Source: Longimicrobiales bacterium
GTDB taxonomy: Bacteria; Gemmatimonadota; Gemmatimonadetes; Longimicrobiales; Gaopeijiaceae
Direction of reading: 5' to 3'
Assembly (NCBI GenBank): GCA_951828585.1
Contig: OX639991.1
Span: forward strand, 2,884,576 to 2,948,575
DNA length: 64,000 nucleotides
Shown: piece after piece, positions 24,167-32,503 of the stretch
Layout: each line of letters begins with the position of its first letter
Numbering within the stretch: the first letter of the stretch is position 1
The notes under the pieces: model-generated
What the model saw: the letters and a program-made list of their open reading frames with translations, nothing else
Databases searched by the model: none
Told to the model about the DNA's origin: nothing
Translations under genes and position numbers: made by a program

Positions 24167-26407
24167 GTGACATCTGAACAGCCTTCCGCGGACACACCCG
24201 GCACCGAGGGCGGCGGACAGGTCGTAGTCGCGGGACTCAGCCGCGACCTGGGGCTGGTCTCGGCACTGGCGATCGGGACCGGCACCATGATCGCGGCCGG
24301 CATCTTCACGCTGTCGGGGCTCGCGGTCGGGTACGTGGGCAGCGCGGCGATCGTCTCCTTCCTGCTGGCGGCCGTCGTAGCGGCCTTCACCGCGCTCACC
24401 TACTGCGAGTTCACCTCGATCTACCCGTTCTCGGGCGAGGGCTACCTCTACGCGCGCAAGACCTTCCCCCCGCTGCTGGCGTACCTGGTGGGCTGGTGCA
24501 TCCTGCTGGGCTACGCGTCCTCCTGCGCCTTCTACATCGCCAGCCTGTCCAGCTACTTCAACGAATTCATCTGGCACGTACCCCTGGCGGCCCTGCCGGG
24601 GCTCGTCTTCCTGGCCGCCCTCACGCTCCTCAACATGAAGGGCACCAAGGAGAGCGGCGCCTTCCAGATCGTTGTCACGGTCGCCAAGATCGTGCTTCTC
24701 ATCTGGTTCATCGCTGGGGGACTGGGCAGCTTCGACACGGCCGCCATCACCGAACGCTTCAGCCGGGACCTCCCCCTGATCGCGTCCACCGCGGCGCTGG
24801 TCTTCATCACCTTCTTCGGGTTCTCGGCGATCGCGGCCTCGGCGGGCGAGGTCATCAACCCCACGAAGATCATCCCGCGCGCAATCTTCATCTCGATGAT
24901 CGTGGTGACCGTGCTCTACGCGGCGGTGGTTCTGGTCGTGGTCGTGGCCGACCTGAACGAGTACACCGAGTCGGCGATGGGGGTCGCCGCGCGCGCCTTC
25001 CTGGGACCGGTCGGGGGCGCGGTGATCGTGGGCGGCGCGATCTTCTCGATGATCTCCGCCTCCAACGCCTCGATCCTCGCCGGGTCGCGCGTCGCGCTAT
25101 CGATGAGCCACCGGCGCCACCTGCCCCGTTTCTTCGGCCATATCGGCGCACGCTCGCATACGCCATTCGTGGCGGTGCTGGCTGCGGGCGCCTCGATCGG
25201 CCTCTTCGCCCTCATACTGCCGCTCGAGGACCTCGCCCACTTCGCGAATCTCGTCCTCCTCTTGGCGCTGTGCTTCGTGAACGCGGCGCTGATCGTCCAC
25301 CGCCGCCGCTTCCCCGACATCGAGCGTCCGTTCCGGGTCCCGCTGGTGCCGCTCGTGCCCGCGCTGGGAATCCTGGCCAACATCTACCTGATCCTGCAGA
25401 TCCCGATTCAGGGGCACCTCCAGCCGGTGCTACTCGCCATGCTCGCGCTCCTGGTGGGGCTGTTCTGGTACGCCGCCTGGCGCGGCACCCGCTTCGAAGT
25501 GCCCGACCCGGCGGGGCCCAGCTCCCGCATCGTCGCGCTGCATGCTTCTCCGCGCACCGCGCCCTTCCGCATCCTGCTCCCGGTCTACAATCCCCACACG
25601 GCCGAGCCCCTGGTGCGGATCGCCGCCACCCTGGCCGGGCACCGCGACGGCGAAATCACCCTGCTGCGCGTAGTCCAGGTCCCCGATCAGCTGCCGCCCG
25701 AACTCGCGCGCAAGGCGATCGAGGCCGAGGACGGCATGCTGGAGCGCCTGCAGAAGCTGGAGGGCGAGCTTGGCGTCCCGATTACGACCGAGGTGCGTGT
25801 GGGACGGAACGTGGCTCGCGCGGTCCTGGAGGCGGCGCGCGAGGACCGCTCCCACCTGATCGTGCTCGGGTGGAAGGGCTTCACGACCACCGCGCGGAAG
25901 ATCCTCGGCGAGGTCACTGACGACGTGGTGCGCCTCGCGCGCGCCGACATCATGCTGGTCAAGTTCGGGCCCGAGCGGGTGGCGCCGCGGCGCATCCTGC
26001 TTCCCACGGCGGGGAGTGTGCACGCGCGCAAGGCGGGGGGTTACGCGCTGGGCATCACCGAGGGGAGTGGGGGCTCGCTCACGCTGGGCGGGGTGGTGCC
26101 GCCGGACGCGCGGGAGCGGAAACGGGCGGACAAGGAGCGGTGGCTGGCCGAAGAACGGGCCGAGATGCCGGAGGGGGCGGCGGTGGAGACGCGGATCCTG
26201 GACGGGGCGGGGGTGGTCGAATCGATCGTGGCGGCGGCCGACGAATTCGACGCGGTCGTGGTGGGGGCCTCGGGCGACAGCTTCTCGAGCCGCATCGTCT
26301 TCGGGACGATCCCCGAACGGGTGGCGCGCGAGGCGCCGGGCACGGTGATGGTGCTCAAGAGCCACGACCGGGTGAGGGCGTTCATGGGGAGGGTGGCGGC
26401 GGATTGA
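24167..26407 (+). CDS. APC-superfamily amino acid permease with two C-terminal Usp domains
   Basis: A 746-residue transporter beginning at GTG 24167. Residues of about 20-450 form a 12-helix APC permease: AIGTGTMIAAGIFTLSGLAV is the first substrate-binding helix, followed by FTSIYPFSGEGYLYARK and FGFSAIAASAGEVINPTKII. From about residue 470 two universal stress protein domains follow. The first has ILLPVYNPHTAEPLVRIAAT and the second ends VVVGASGDSFSSRIVFGTIP, a nucleotide-loop-like GxxG(S) segment. Fusion of APC permeases with Usp domains is known in archaea and bacteria and implies control by ATP or stress. The substrate is probably an amino acid or polyamine. Confidence 0.87.
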   Translation: MTSEQPSADTPGTEGGGQVVVAGLSRDLGLVSALAIGTGTMIAAGIFTLSGLAVGYVGSAAIVSFLLAAVVAAFTALTYCEFTSIYPFSGEGYLYARKTFPPLLAYLVGWCILLGYASSCAFYIASLSSYFNEFIWHVPLAALPGLVFLAALTLLNMKGTKESGAFQIVVTVAKIVLLIWFIAGGLGSFDTAAITERFSRDLPLIASTAALVFITFFGFSAIAASAGEVINPTKIIPRAIFISMIVVTVLYAAVVLVVVVADLNEYTESAMGVAARAFLGPVGGAVIVGGAIFSMISASNASILAGSRVALSMSHRRHLPRFFGHIGARSHTPFVAVLAAGASIGLFALILPLEDLAHFANLVLLLALCFVNAALIVHRRRFPDIERPFRVPLVPLVPALGILANIYLILQIPIQGHLQPVLLAMLALLVGLFWYAAWRGTRFEVPDPAGPSSRIVALHASPRTAPFRILLPVYNPHTAEPLVRIAATLAGHRDGEITLLRVVQVPDQLPPELARKAIEAEDGMLERLQKLEGELGVPITTEVRVGRNVARAVLEAAREDRSHLIVLGWKGFTTTARKILGEVTDDVVRLARADIMLVKFGPERVAPRRILLPTAGSVHARKAGGYALGITEGSGGSLTLGGVVPPDARERKRADKERWLAEERAEMPEGAAVETRILDGAGVVESIVAAADEFDAVVVGASGDSFSSRIVFGTIPERVAREAPGTVMVLKSHDRVRAFMGRVAAD

Positions 26408-26413
26408 AAGAAA

Positions 26414-26452
26414 TGTCAATCATGCTTTACATTAAGACAAGTCAGCATGACA
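26414..26452 (+). promoter_or_regulatory. Three-part TGTCA/TKACA/TGWCA element, copy B
   Basis: TGTCA-N8-TTACA-N16-TGACA reading towards glpD, whose start is 43 bases downstream. As a promoter it would be TTTACA (26426-26431), a 16-base spacer and TGACAT (26448-26453). It is AT-rich against a GC-rich background and starts seven bases after the permease stop. Confidence 0.6.
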
Positions 26453-26494
26453 TATTGACCAAAGTCAATTGAACCTGGGAGGAAACCCGAAACG

Positions 26495-28066
26495 TTGCCA
26501 ACCCCCCCATTGTCCCGCGACGAAGTCCTTGATCGGGCGACGGAGCTGCGTCCGTGGCACGTCATCGTGGTGGGCGGGGGGTGCACCGGGATCGCCACCG
26601 CCCTGGACGCGGCGGCCCGCGGATACCGCACCCTGCTGATCGAGCGCGGCGACTTCACTGGGGGGACCTCGAGCCGCAGCACCAAGCTGGTCCACGGCGG
26701 GGTGCGCTACCTCAGGCAGGGCCAGGTGCAGATGGTGTACCGGGCGCTTGGAGAGCGGCGGCGGCTTTGGCGCAACGCGCCGCACCTGGTGCACCGGCTG
26801 GCGTTGATCGTGCCGGCGTACCGGTGGTGGGAGCAGCTGTGGTACGGCGCGGGGCTCAAGGTCTACGATGCGCTGGCGGGCAGGCGGGGGCTGGGGCGTT
26901 CGCGGCTATTGTCGCGGCGGAAGTGTCTGAACCGGTTGTCCACCCTGGAGGAACGCGGGTTGTGGGGTGGCGTGCTCTTCCACGACGGCCAGTTCGACGA
27001 CACCCGGCTGGGCTGGGCGCTGGTCCGCACCGCCGCCAACCTGAACTGCGTGGCCCTCAACTACGTGGAGGTGACGGGGCTGGTCGAATCGCGGGGCGCG
27101 ATCAAGGGCGTGAGGGTGCGTGACCGTGTCGGCGGCGGCGAGTGGGTCGCCCGCGGGGCGGTGGTGGTCAACGCCACCGGTCCCTTTGCGGACGCCCTGC
27201 GCACGATGGACGAACCCGGCCCGGGTCCGGGCGTCGTGCTCAGCCGGGGCGCGCACATCGTGGTGAGCAGTACCTACCTTCCCGGCGCGGCCGCGCTGCT
27301 GGTCCCCTCCACCGACGATGGTCGGGTGCTTTTCGCCATCCCCTGGCACGGCCACGTGGTGATCGGGACGACCGACGTGCCGGTCGCGAACCCGTCTCCA
27401 GAGCCTGTTCCCAGCGACGCGGAGGTGGACTACCTGCTCGACCACGCCGGCCGCTACCTGTCGCGGCCGATCGGCCGCGGGGACATCCTGTCGGCGTGGG
27501 CGGGGTTGCGCGCGCTGGTGCCGGCGGGGAGCGGGGAGAATACGGCCGCCCTCTCTCGCGACCACAGCGTCAGCGTCTCGCGGCGCGGACTCGTCACCGT
27601 GGCCGGGGGGAAATGGACCACTTGCCGCAGGGTCGGCCAGGACACCGTGGACATGGCAGCCGATGCGGGCGGGCTGTCGCCGGCCCCATCGGTCACCGCC
27701 AACCTGAGGCTGTACGGCTACACCACACGCCGCGACCTGCTCGCCCCGTGGCGCGTCTACGGTGCCCAGGCCGACGACGTTGCCGGGATTGAGGACGAGG
27801 ACCCCAGCCTGGGCCGCCTCATGCACCCCGGCCTGCCGTACCGTCTGAGCCAGGCCACGTGGGCCGCCCGCCACGAGATGGCAGTGCGTGTGGAGGACGT
27901 GCTGGCCCGGCGGACCCGGGCGCTCTTCCTGAACGCGAAGGCGGCGGTCGCGGCGGCACCCGAGGTGGCGCGCGTCATGGCGGCGGAGTTGGGGCGCGGC
28001 GACGACTGGGTCAAGGCGGAGGTGCGGTCGTTCGGCGGGCTGGCGGAGAGGTATGTAGTGGGGTGA
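26495..28066 (+). CDS. glpD: Glycerol-3-phosphate dehydrogenase, FAD-dependent (GlpD)
   Basis: Oxidises glycerol-3-phosphate to dihydroxyacetone phosphate at the cytoplasmic membrane and reduces quinone. The 523-residue protein begins at TTG 26495 with a GGGAGG site about 12 bases upstream. The Rossmann loop is VIVVGGGCTGIATALDAAAR, then ERGDFTGGTSSRSTKLVHGG and VRYLRQGQ, which are diagnostic for GlpD. The substrate domain includes LFAIPWHGHVVIGTTDVP and the closing FAD strand LVTVAGGKWTTCRRVGQ. The C-terminal helical domain is present. No glycerol kinase or facilitator is nearby. The three-part element directly upstream suggests shared control with the other element-bearing genes. Confidence 0.93.
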   Translation: MPTPPLSRDEVLDRATELRPWHVIVVGGGCTGIATALDAAARGYRTLLIERGDFTGGTSSRSTKLVHGGVRYLRQGQVQMVYRALGERRRLWRNAPHLVHRLALIVPAYRWWEQLWYGAGLKVYDALAGRRGLGRSRLLSRRKCLNRLSTLEERGLWGGVLFHDGQFDDTRLGWALVRTAANLNCVALNYVEVTGLVESRGAIKGVRVRDRVGGGEWVARGAVVVNATGPFADALRTMDEPGPGPGVVLSRGAHIVVSSTYLPGAAALLVPSTDDGRVLFAIPWHGHVVIGTTDVPVANPSPEPVPSDAEVDYLLDHAGRYLSRPIGRGDILSAWAGLRALVPAGSGENTAALSRDHSVSVSRRGLVTVAGGKWTTCRRVGQDTVDMAADAGGLSPAPSVTANLRLYGYTTRRDLLAPWRVYGAQADDVAGIEDEDPSLGRLMHPGLPYRLSQATWAARHEMAVRVEDVLARRTRALFLNAKAAVAAAPEVARVMAAELGRGDDWVKAEVRSFGGLAERYVVG

Positions 28067-28164
28067 ATGGCGCGGATTGCGAGATTGGGAGTTGGGGAAC
28101 GGGCGCGCGGGGTTTGACGACGGGCTGCGAGCGTCCGGGATGATGGACCGCTGATCCGCTTGGA

Positions 28165-28193
28165 TTGGTTCAGTTCCCGTGAGGGCGTATCTT
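28165..28193 (+). promoter_or_regulatory. Sigma-70-like promoter upstream of the coiled-coil membrane protein
   Basis: TTGGTT (28165-28170) and TATCTT (28188-28193) with a 17-base spacer, about 40 bases before the start at 28234. Confidence 0.45.
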
Positions 28194-28233
28194 TGGACCT
28201 GGGCTCCCCCGTGGGGACGAAACGGAGAGGTTC

Positions 28234-28578
28234 ATGGACCAGACGGCGTGGGTGGGAGTTGGCGGCGTAGCGACGATCGTTCTCAGTCTCGTTGCCCTGT
28301 GGCGGCTGCTGAAGAACGAAATCGCAAAGGAGGTGGGTGCGTTGCGACGGGAGTTCACGACGCTCCGTAAGAACAACTTTGCGCACCTGGAGAGGAAGGT
28401 TGCGGACCTGGACGCCCGGATGGACCGGATGGGCGACCAGATGAACCGGATGGACGAACGGATCAAGGAAGTCAGGACGGAGGTTCGGGACACGCGCAGG
28501 GAGCTGAAGGCCGACATCCTTGCGACGGAGGGGCGGCTTATGGAGGCGATCAAGGGCTTGAGTCTGTCGGCGGGGTAG
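28234..28578 (+). CDS. Small membrane-anchored coiled-coil protein
   Basis: 114 residues starting at ATG 28234 behind a GGAGAGG ribosome site. A single N-terminal membrane helix (VGVGGVATIVLSLVALWRLL) is followed by about 80 residues of charged heptads (LERKVADLDARMDRMGDQMN, DERIKEVRTEVRDTRRELKA), a continuous coiled coil. No enzymatic motif. Such proteins often act as oligomeric membrane tethers, but I cannot assign a role. The DinB gene follows 16 bases downstream and may be co-transcribed. Confidence 0.7.
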   Translation: MDQTAWVGVGGVATIVLSLVALWRLLKNEIAKEVGALRREFTTLRKNNFAHLERKVADLDARMDRMGDQMNRMDERIKEVRTEVRDTRRELKADILATEGRLMEAIKGLSLSAG

Positions 28579-28594
28579 GGAGAAGAGCGCACCG

Positions 28595-29119
28595 ATGCAC
28601 GTATCACCCGCCAGACCCCAACCCGACGAATACGCCGACTTCTACGGCACCTACATCGACGCCGTCGGCGGTCCCCTGCTGGAGACGCTGGAGCGCGACT
28701 CCGGCGAGTGGCGGACCCTCCTGGCTTCCGTGCCCACCGGCCGGGAAGGCCACCGCTACGCGCCCGGGAAGTGGTCCATCCGCGAGGTCGTGGGACACGT
28801 CATCGACGGCGAGCGAATGTTCAGCATGCGCGCGATGGCCTTCGCCCGCGGGGACCGGTCGCACTTCCCCTCCTTCGACGAGAACGCCTACGCGGCCGCT
28901 TCCGGGGCTGACCGCCGCGCGCTGGCCGACCTGGCCGAGGAGCTGTCGGCGGTGCGAAGGTCCACGCTGCTGTTGCTGAAGAGCTTCGAAGAGGAGACCT
29001 GGGACCGGCGGGGCACAGCGAGCGGGTACGAGTTCACGGTGAGGAGCCTGGCCTGGATCATGGCGGGGCACTCGCGGCATCATCGGGGGGTGCTGGCGGA
29101 GTTGTACCTGGCGTCATGA
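28595..29119 (+). CDS. DinB/YfiT-like metal-binding four-helix protein
   Basis: 174 residues of the DinB_2 superfamily, metal-dependent four-helix-bundle enzymes often acting as bacillithiol or mycothiol S-transferases, or of unknown role. The metal ligands are visible: REVVGHVIDGERMF supplies the first His, and IMAGHSRHHRGVLAEL the two C-terminal His residues. YAPGKWSIREVVGH is the usual family opening. It overlaps the next gene by four bases (ATGA), so it is translationally coupled to the cyclodeaminase homologue. Confidence 0.85.
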   Translation: MHVSPARPQPDEYADFYGTYIDAVGGPLLETLERDSGEWRTLLASVPTGREGHRYAPGKWSIREVVGHVIDGERMFSMRAMAFARGDRSHFPSFDENAYAAASGADRRALADLAEELSAVRRSTLLLLKSFEEETWDRRGTASGYEFTVRSLAWIMAGHSRHHRGVLAELYLAS

Positions 29120-30084
29120 ATGTCCGCATCATCTCGCGCGCGGAGATCCTGTCGCTGATCACCATGAGCGACGCCATCGACGCCATGGCGCGGGCTTTCG
29201 GGCAGCTGTCGGCGGGGTCGGCCGAGATGCCGGTCCGGGGGGCGCTGACGACCGGCGGCGGTATCTCTCTCTTCATGCCGGCGCGGCTGGGTGGGGCGGG
29301 GGAGCGTGGCGCGAAGGTGGTGTCGGTTTTCGGGGACAACGGCGCGCGGGGGCTGCCGAGGATCAACGGTGTCATCCTCATGCTCGACGATGAAACCGGC
29401 CTCCCCACCGCCCTGATGGACGCGGGAGAGCTCACCGCCATTCGCACCGCCGCTGCCGCCGGCCTCGCGGCCAGGCTGCTGAGCCGGCCGGATTCGAGGG
29501 TGCTGGCCATCTTCGGCGCGGGGGTGCAGGCGCCGCGTCAGATCGAGGCCATGCGCGCGGTGCGGCCGATCGAGGAGGTGCGGGTGGTTTCGCACGGCGG
29601 GGATTCCGCGCGGCGGCTGGCGGCGTCGCTGGTGGGAGTCGAGGCGCGGGCGGTCTCCGACCCGGCCGAGGCGGTGGACGGCGCCGACATCATTGTTGCG
29701 GTGACCACCTCGGGAATCCCCGTCTTCGATGGCTCCGCGCTTCCCACCGGCACCCACGTGAGCGGCAGCGGCACCTTCATGCCCCACATGCGCGAGGTCG
29801 GTAGCGAGGTGGTGGTGCGGGCGCGCGTGGTCGTCGAGGAGCGCGAAGCGGCGATGGAGGAGGCGGGCGACCTGGTCATCCCGATTCGGGAAGGGCTAGT
29901 GACCGCCGACGTGATCGACGCCGACCTGGGCGAGATCGTCAACGGGGCAGCGCCCGAGGGGAACGCGGGACGGGAGCTGACCTTCTTCAAGTCGGTCGGC
30001 ACGGCGGTCCAGGATGTGGCGGTCGGGGCCGAGGTGCTGCGCCGCGCCGAGGCGGAGGGGGTGGGGAGGGTGGTGGGGGTTTAG
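29116..30084 (+). CDS. Ornithine cyclodeaminase / mu-crystallin family protein
   Basis: 322 residues with an NAD-binding Rossmann fold. Members deaminate ornithine to proline, reduce cyclic ketimines, or make N-substituted amino acids. Family blocks in order: ARAFGQLSAGSAEMPVRGAL, LDDETGLPTALMDAGELTAI, RTAAAAGLAARLL, the dinucleotide loop LAIFGAGVQAPRQIEAM, and GTHVSGSGTFMPHMREVG near the C-terminus. The usual Asp of the cyclodeaminase site appears to be kept in DADLGEIVNG. Exact substrate unknown. Coupled to the DinB gene by an ATGA overlap; the PIN gene is convergent with a one-base gap. Confidence 0.86.
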   Translation: MNVRIISRAEILSLITMSDAIDAMARAFGQLSAGSAEMPVRGALTTGGGISLFMPARLGGAGERGAKVVSVFGDNGARGLPRINGVILMLDDETGLPTALMDAGELTAIRTAAAAGLAARLLSRPDSRVLAIFGAGVQAPRQIEAMRAVRPIEEVRVVSHGGDSARRLAASLVGVEARAVSDPAEAVDGADIIVAVTTSGIPVFDGSALPTGTHVSGSGTFMPHMREVGSEVVVRARVVVEEREAAMEEAGDLVIPIREGLVTADVIDADLGEIVNGAAPEGNAGRELTFFKSVGTAVQDVAVGAEVLRRAEAEGVGRVVGV

Positions 30085-30085
30085 G

Positions 30086-30475
30086 CTACCGCAACGAGGC
30101 CGCGGCGGCCTTCAGGGCGCGGTCGAAGGTCTCGATGCGGGTGACGCCGCGCCGCTGGCAGCTGGCGAGGTGGCACAGGTCCCGGGCTCCGAGCGCCGGG
30201 TGCCGGGTGGCGAGGTCGATACCGAGGATCACGTCGTCGCGCTCCATGGGCCACACGTCCATCCCGGTTCGGTCGACGATCTCCAACGCGGCGGCTAGGG
30301 CGCGCGTACGCTCCACGGGCAGATACGCGTGGCCCAGCTCATGAAGGACTTCGGACGATGTCGCAAGGGGTTGCCGGTCGGCCATCGCCGCGGCGAAGAA
30401 GCGACGTGCGCGCGGGCGAAGCGGGTGCTCTCTTCCCACCGCATACATCACGACGCTGGTATCGACGAAGACCAT
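30086..30475 (-). CDS. PIN-domain toxin, VapC family
   Basis: A 129-residue PIN ribonuclease. Acidic active-site residues are visible: MVFVDTSVVMYAVG (first Asp), SSEVLHELGHAYL (Glu), and ALGARDLCHLASC followed by IETFDRAL (the C-terminal Asp residues). It lies three bases after the antitoxin gene in the classic antitoxin-toxin order. VapC toxins cleave tRNA or rRNA; the target here is unknown. ATG 30475 is the only sensible start. Length is normal. Confidence 0.88.
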   Translation of the reverse strand: MVFVDTSVVMYAVGREHPLRPRARRFFAAAMADRQPLATSSEVLHELGHAYLPVERTRALAAALEIVDRTGMDVWPMERDDVILGIDLATRHPALGARDLCHLASCQRRGVTRIETFDRALKAAAASLR

Positions 30476-30478
30476 GGG

Positions 30479-30754
30479 TCAGGTCCGCGTTGAGCCCCGG
30501 CCCCGGGACGCGCGCATGACGGCGAGGTGCTGCTCCCAGTCCGGCTCGGTGCCGCATTCCATATCGGCGTCACGGTCCGCGAAGAACCGCCACACGTCAT
30601 CCTCGGTGCGAAAGGGTTCGGCGTCCGCATGTTGATCCAGGCGGTCGGCGGCGGCGGCGCGGAGCCACGCACTCAGGGTCAGGCCTTCGCGCCGGGCGGC
30701 GGCGGCGTAGCGGGTGCGGTCAGGCTCCGAGACGACCAGGTGGATTCGCGCCAT
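30479..30754 (-). CDS. Ribbon-helix-helix-type antitoxin of the PIN toxin
   Basis: 91 residues starting at ATG 30754. The N-terminus ARIHLVVSEPDRTRYAAAAR, then REGLTLSAWLRAAAADRLDQ, fits a short DNA-binding strand plus two helices as in MetJ/Arc antitoxins. The rest is acidic and probably wraps the toxin (EPFRTEDDVWRFFADRDADM). It lies immediately upstream of the toxin gene. A palindromic AT-rich patch starts 19 bases upstream, as expected for autoregulation. The assignment rests mainly on context. Confidence 0.75.
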   Translation of the reverse strand: MARIHLVVSEPDRTRYAAAARREGLTLSAWLRAAAADRLDQHADAEPFRTEDDVWRFFADRDADMECGTEPDWEQHLAVMRASRGRGSTRT

Positions 30755-30772
30755 CGACTTGCTTTTCGGTGA

Positions 30773-30810
30773 TGTGTATGTGATATGCTCAGTCACATAT
30801 AATATACACA
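30773..30810. promoter_or_regulatory. Operator-like dyads upstream of the toxin-antitoxin pair
   Basis: TGTGTAT (30773-30779) and ATACACA (30804-30810) form an outer inverted repeat. TGTGA (30779-30783) and TCACA (30793-30797) form an inner one. The patch is strongly AT-rich, lies directly before the antitoxin start and includes TATATT-like sequences on the minus strand, as expected for an autoregulated promoter. Confidence 0.5.
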
Positions 30811-30818
30811 CACCGAGC

Positions 30819-32380
30819 CTACGAATCCATCACAACCCCCCCCGCCTCCGCCACCAGCACCTCGATCATCTCCATGTAGAAGTCCCGGCGCGACCTCTGG
30901 TCCTGGGTCGGCGGCGCGACCACCCCTTCGATGTCACCGGCCAGGCGGCCGATCCGGTAGGCCATTTCTCCGAACTCGCGGGCCAGATCGCGCAACTTGG
31001 TGGCCCGGGTCCCGGAGTCGTCCTCGGCGATCCCTTCCAGCGCTTCCTCGATCCGTTCCACTTCGGCCGCCACCTGCGCCCGTGCCTCCGCCAACTCAAG
31101 CAGCGTGTTCGTCCAGGCCGCGCGCACGCCCGGCGAGACGTTCAGGCGGGGATCGTCGCGTACCTCGAACTCCTGCCACGACTCGGACCCCGCCGCCCCC
31201 AGACGCGCGATGTAGGGTCCGGGCACGACCAGAGGCCCCCGGCCGTCTTCGATCTCGTGGCGCAGGTCCCACACGACCCGGAGAAGAGGCCGATTTCGGC
31301 GCCCAGGAAGAGGACGGATTCGCTCTGCAGGTCTTCGCGGACGGTGCGCAGGACCCGGTCGGGGGGCAGATCGGAGGTGATGGAGGCCCAGGTCTCGCCG
31401 TAATCGTTCGACTTGTACAAGTAGTTAGCGTAGTCGTCGTTGCGGTAGTTGTTCCAGACGGCGTAGACCCGGGCCTCGTCGTAGCGAGAGGGTTCGATGC
31501 CGCTGACCCAGGCGCCGGGGGGAAGGCCGGGGAAACCGCTGGGTGCGCAGGAGTCGGTCGCGTCGCGGGCGGATACGTGGGTCCAGCGCTCGCCGCCGTC
31601 CCGCGACACATGCTCCCACGTCTCGCCGTGGTCCTCCGAGCGGTAGATGCCGGCGCGGCGCTGGGTGTAGGCGGTCGAGGCGTTGTAGCGATAGCCCTGC
31701 TCGACGCTCGCGTAGACGATCCGCGGGTCGCTCCGGTAGATGGAGATGCCGATCCGGCCCAGGACCCCCTCGGGGAGGCCGCGGGTGACGCCGGGTCCGG
31801 ACAGGCGGTCCCATCTGTCGCCGCCGTCGGTGCTGCGATACAGGCCGCGCTCCTCATTCGGACCCCACAGGTGGCCCATGGCGGCCACAAACACGAGGTC
31901 CGGGTTGTCGGGATGGAGCGCGATGCGTCCGATGTGGCGGCTATCGCGCAGCCCCATGTTCGTCCAGGTGGCGCCGCCATCGGTGCTCTTGTACACGCCG
32001 TCGCCCCACGAGGAACTATGCCGGTTGGCGCGCTCGCCGGTGCCGACCCACACGATCGAGGTGTCGCGCTGGTGGAGCGCGATCGCGCCGACCGAGTGGG
32101 TTCCCTCGTGCTCGAAGACGGGGACCAGGGTGATACCGTTGTCCGTCGTCTTGAAGACGCCGCCGGTCGCGGAGGCGACATAGAAGGTGACCGGATCGGA
32201 CTCGGCGACGGCCAGGTCCACAATGCGGCCGCTCATTGTGGCCGGGCCGATGTTGCGGGGACGGAGGCCGTCGAGCTGGGCCGTGGTGACCTGGGCGGTG
32301 AGGGGCGTGGGGGTCGAGGCCGCGATGAGGGCGGTGACGAGCCAGGCGAGGGGCCGGGTGGGGCGGAGGTCATGGTGCAT
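30819..32380 (-). pseudogene. VPS10/sortilin-type BNR propeller protein with internal deletion and frame change
   Basis: ATG 32380 opens a signal peptide (LAWLVTALIAASTPTPLTAQ) and BNR/sortilin repeats (ASATGGVFKTTDNG, GDGVYKSTDGGATWTNMG, RAGIYRSEDHGETWEHVS, YKSNDYGETWASI) as far as LFLGAEIGLF. Intact relatives then finish the propeller and have several hundred more residues. Here the frame runs on into unrelated residues. The typical C-terminal part resumes in another frame at about 31282 (RVVWDLRHEIEDGRGPLVVP, then a coiled region to 30819). The middle, probably about 300 residues, is missing and the ends are joined out of frame. The gene cannot make the normal protein, although a truncated secreted propeller of about 412 residues might be produced. 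Confidence 0.75.
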
Positions 32381-32503
32381 CGGACAGGAGGTCGGCAAGG
32401 GAAGACTGGGAGTCGTGACGGCCCTGAAGTTCGGGTCCGGCGGGGAGGGGATCAACCTCGCCGGAGGACCGGGCATCCTCCAGCATCCACGGACTGCCAA
32501 GCC

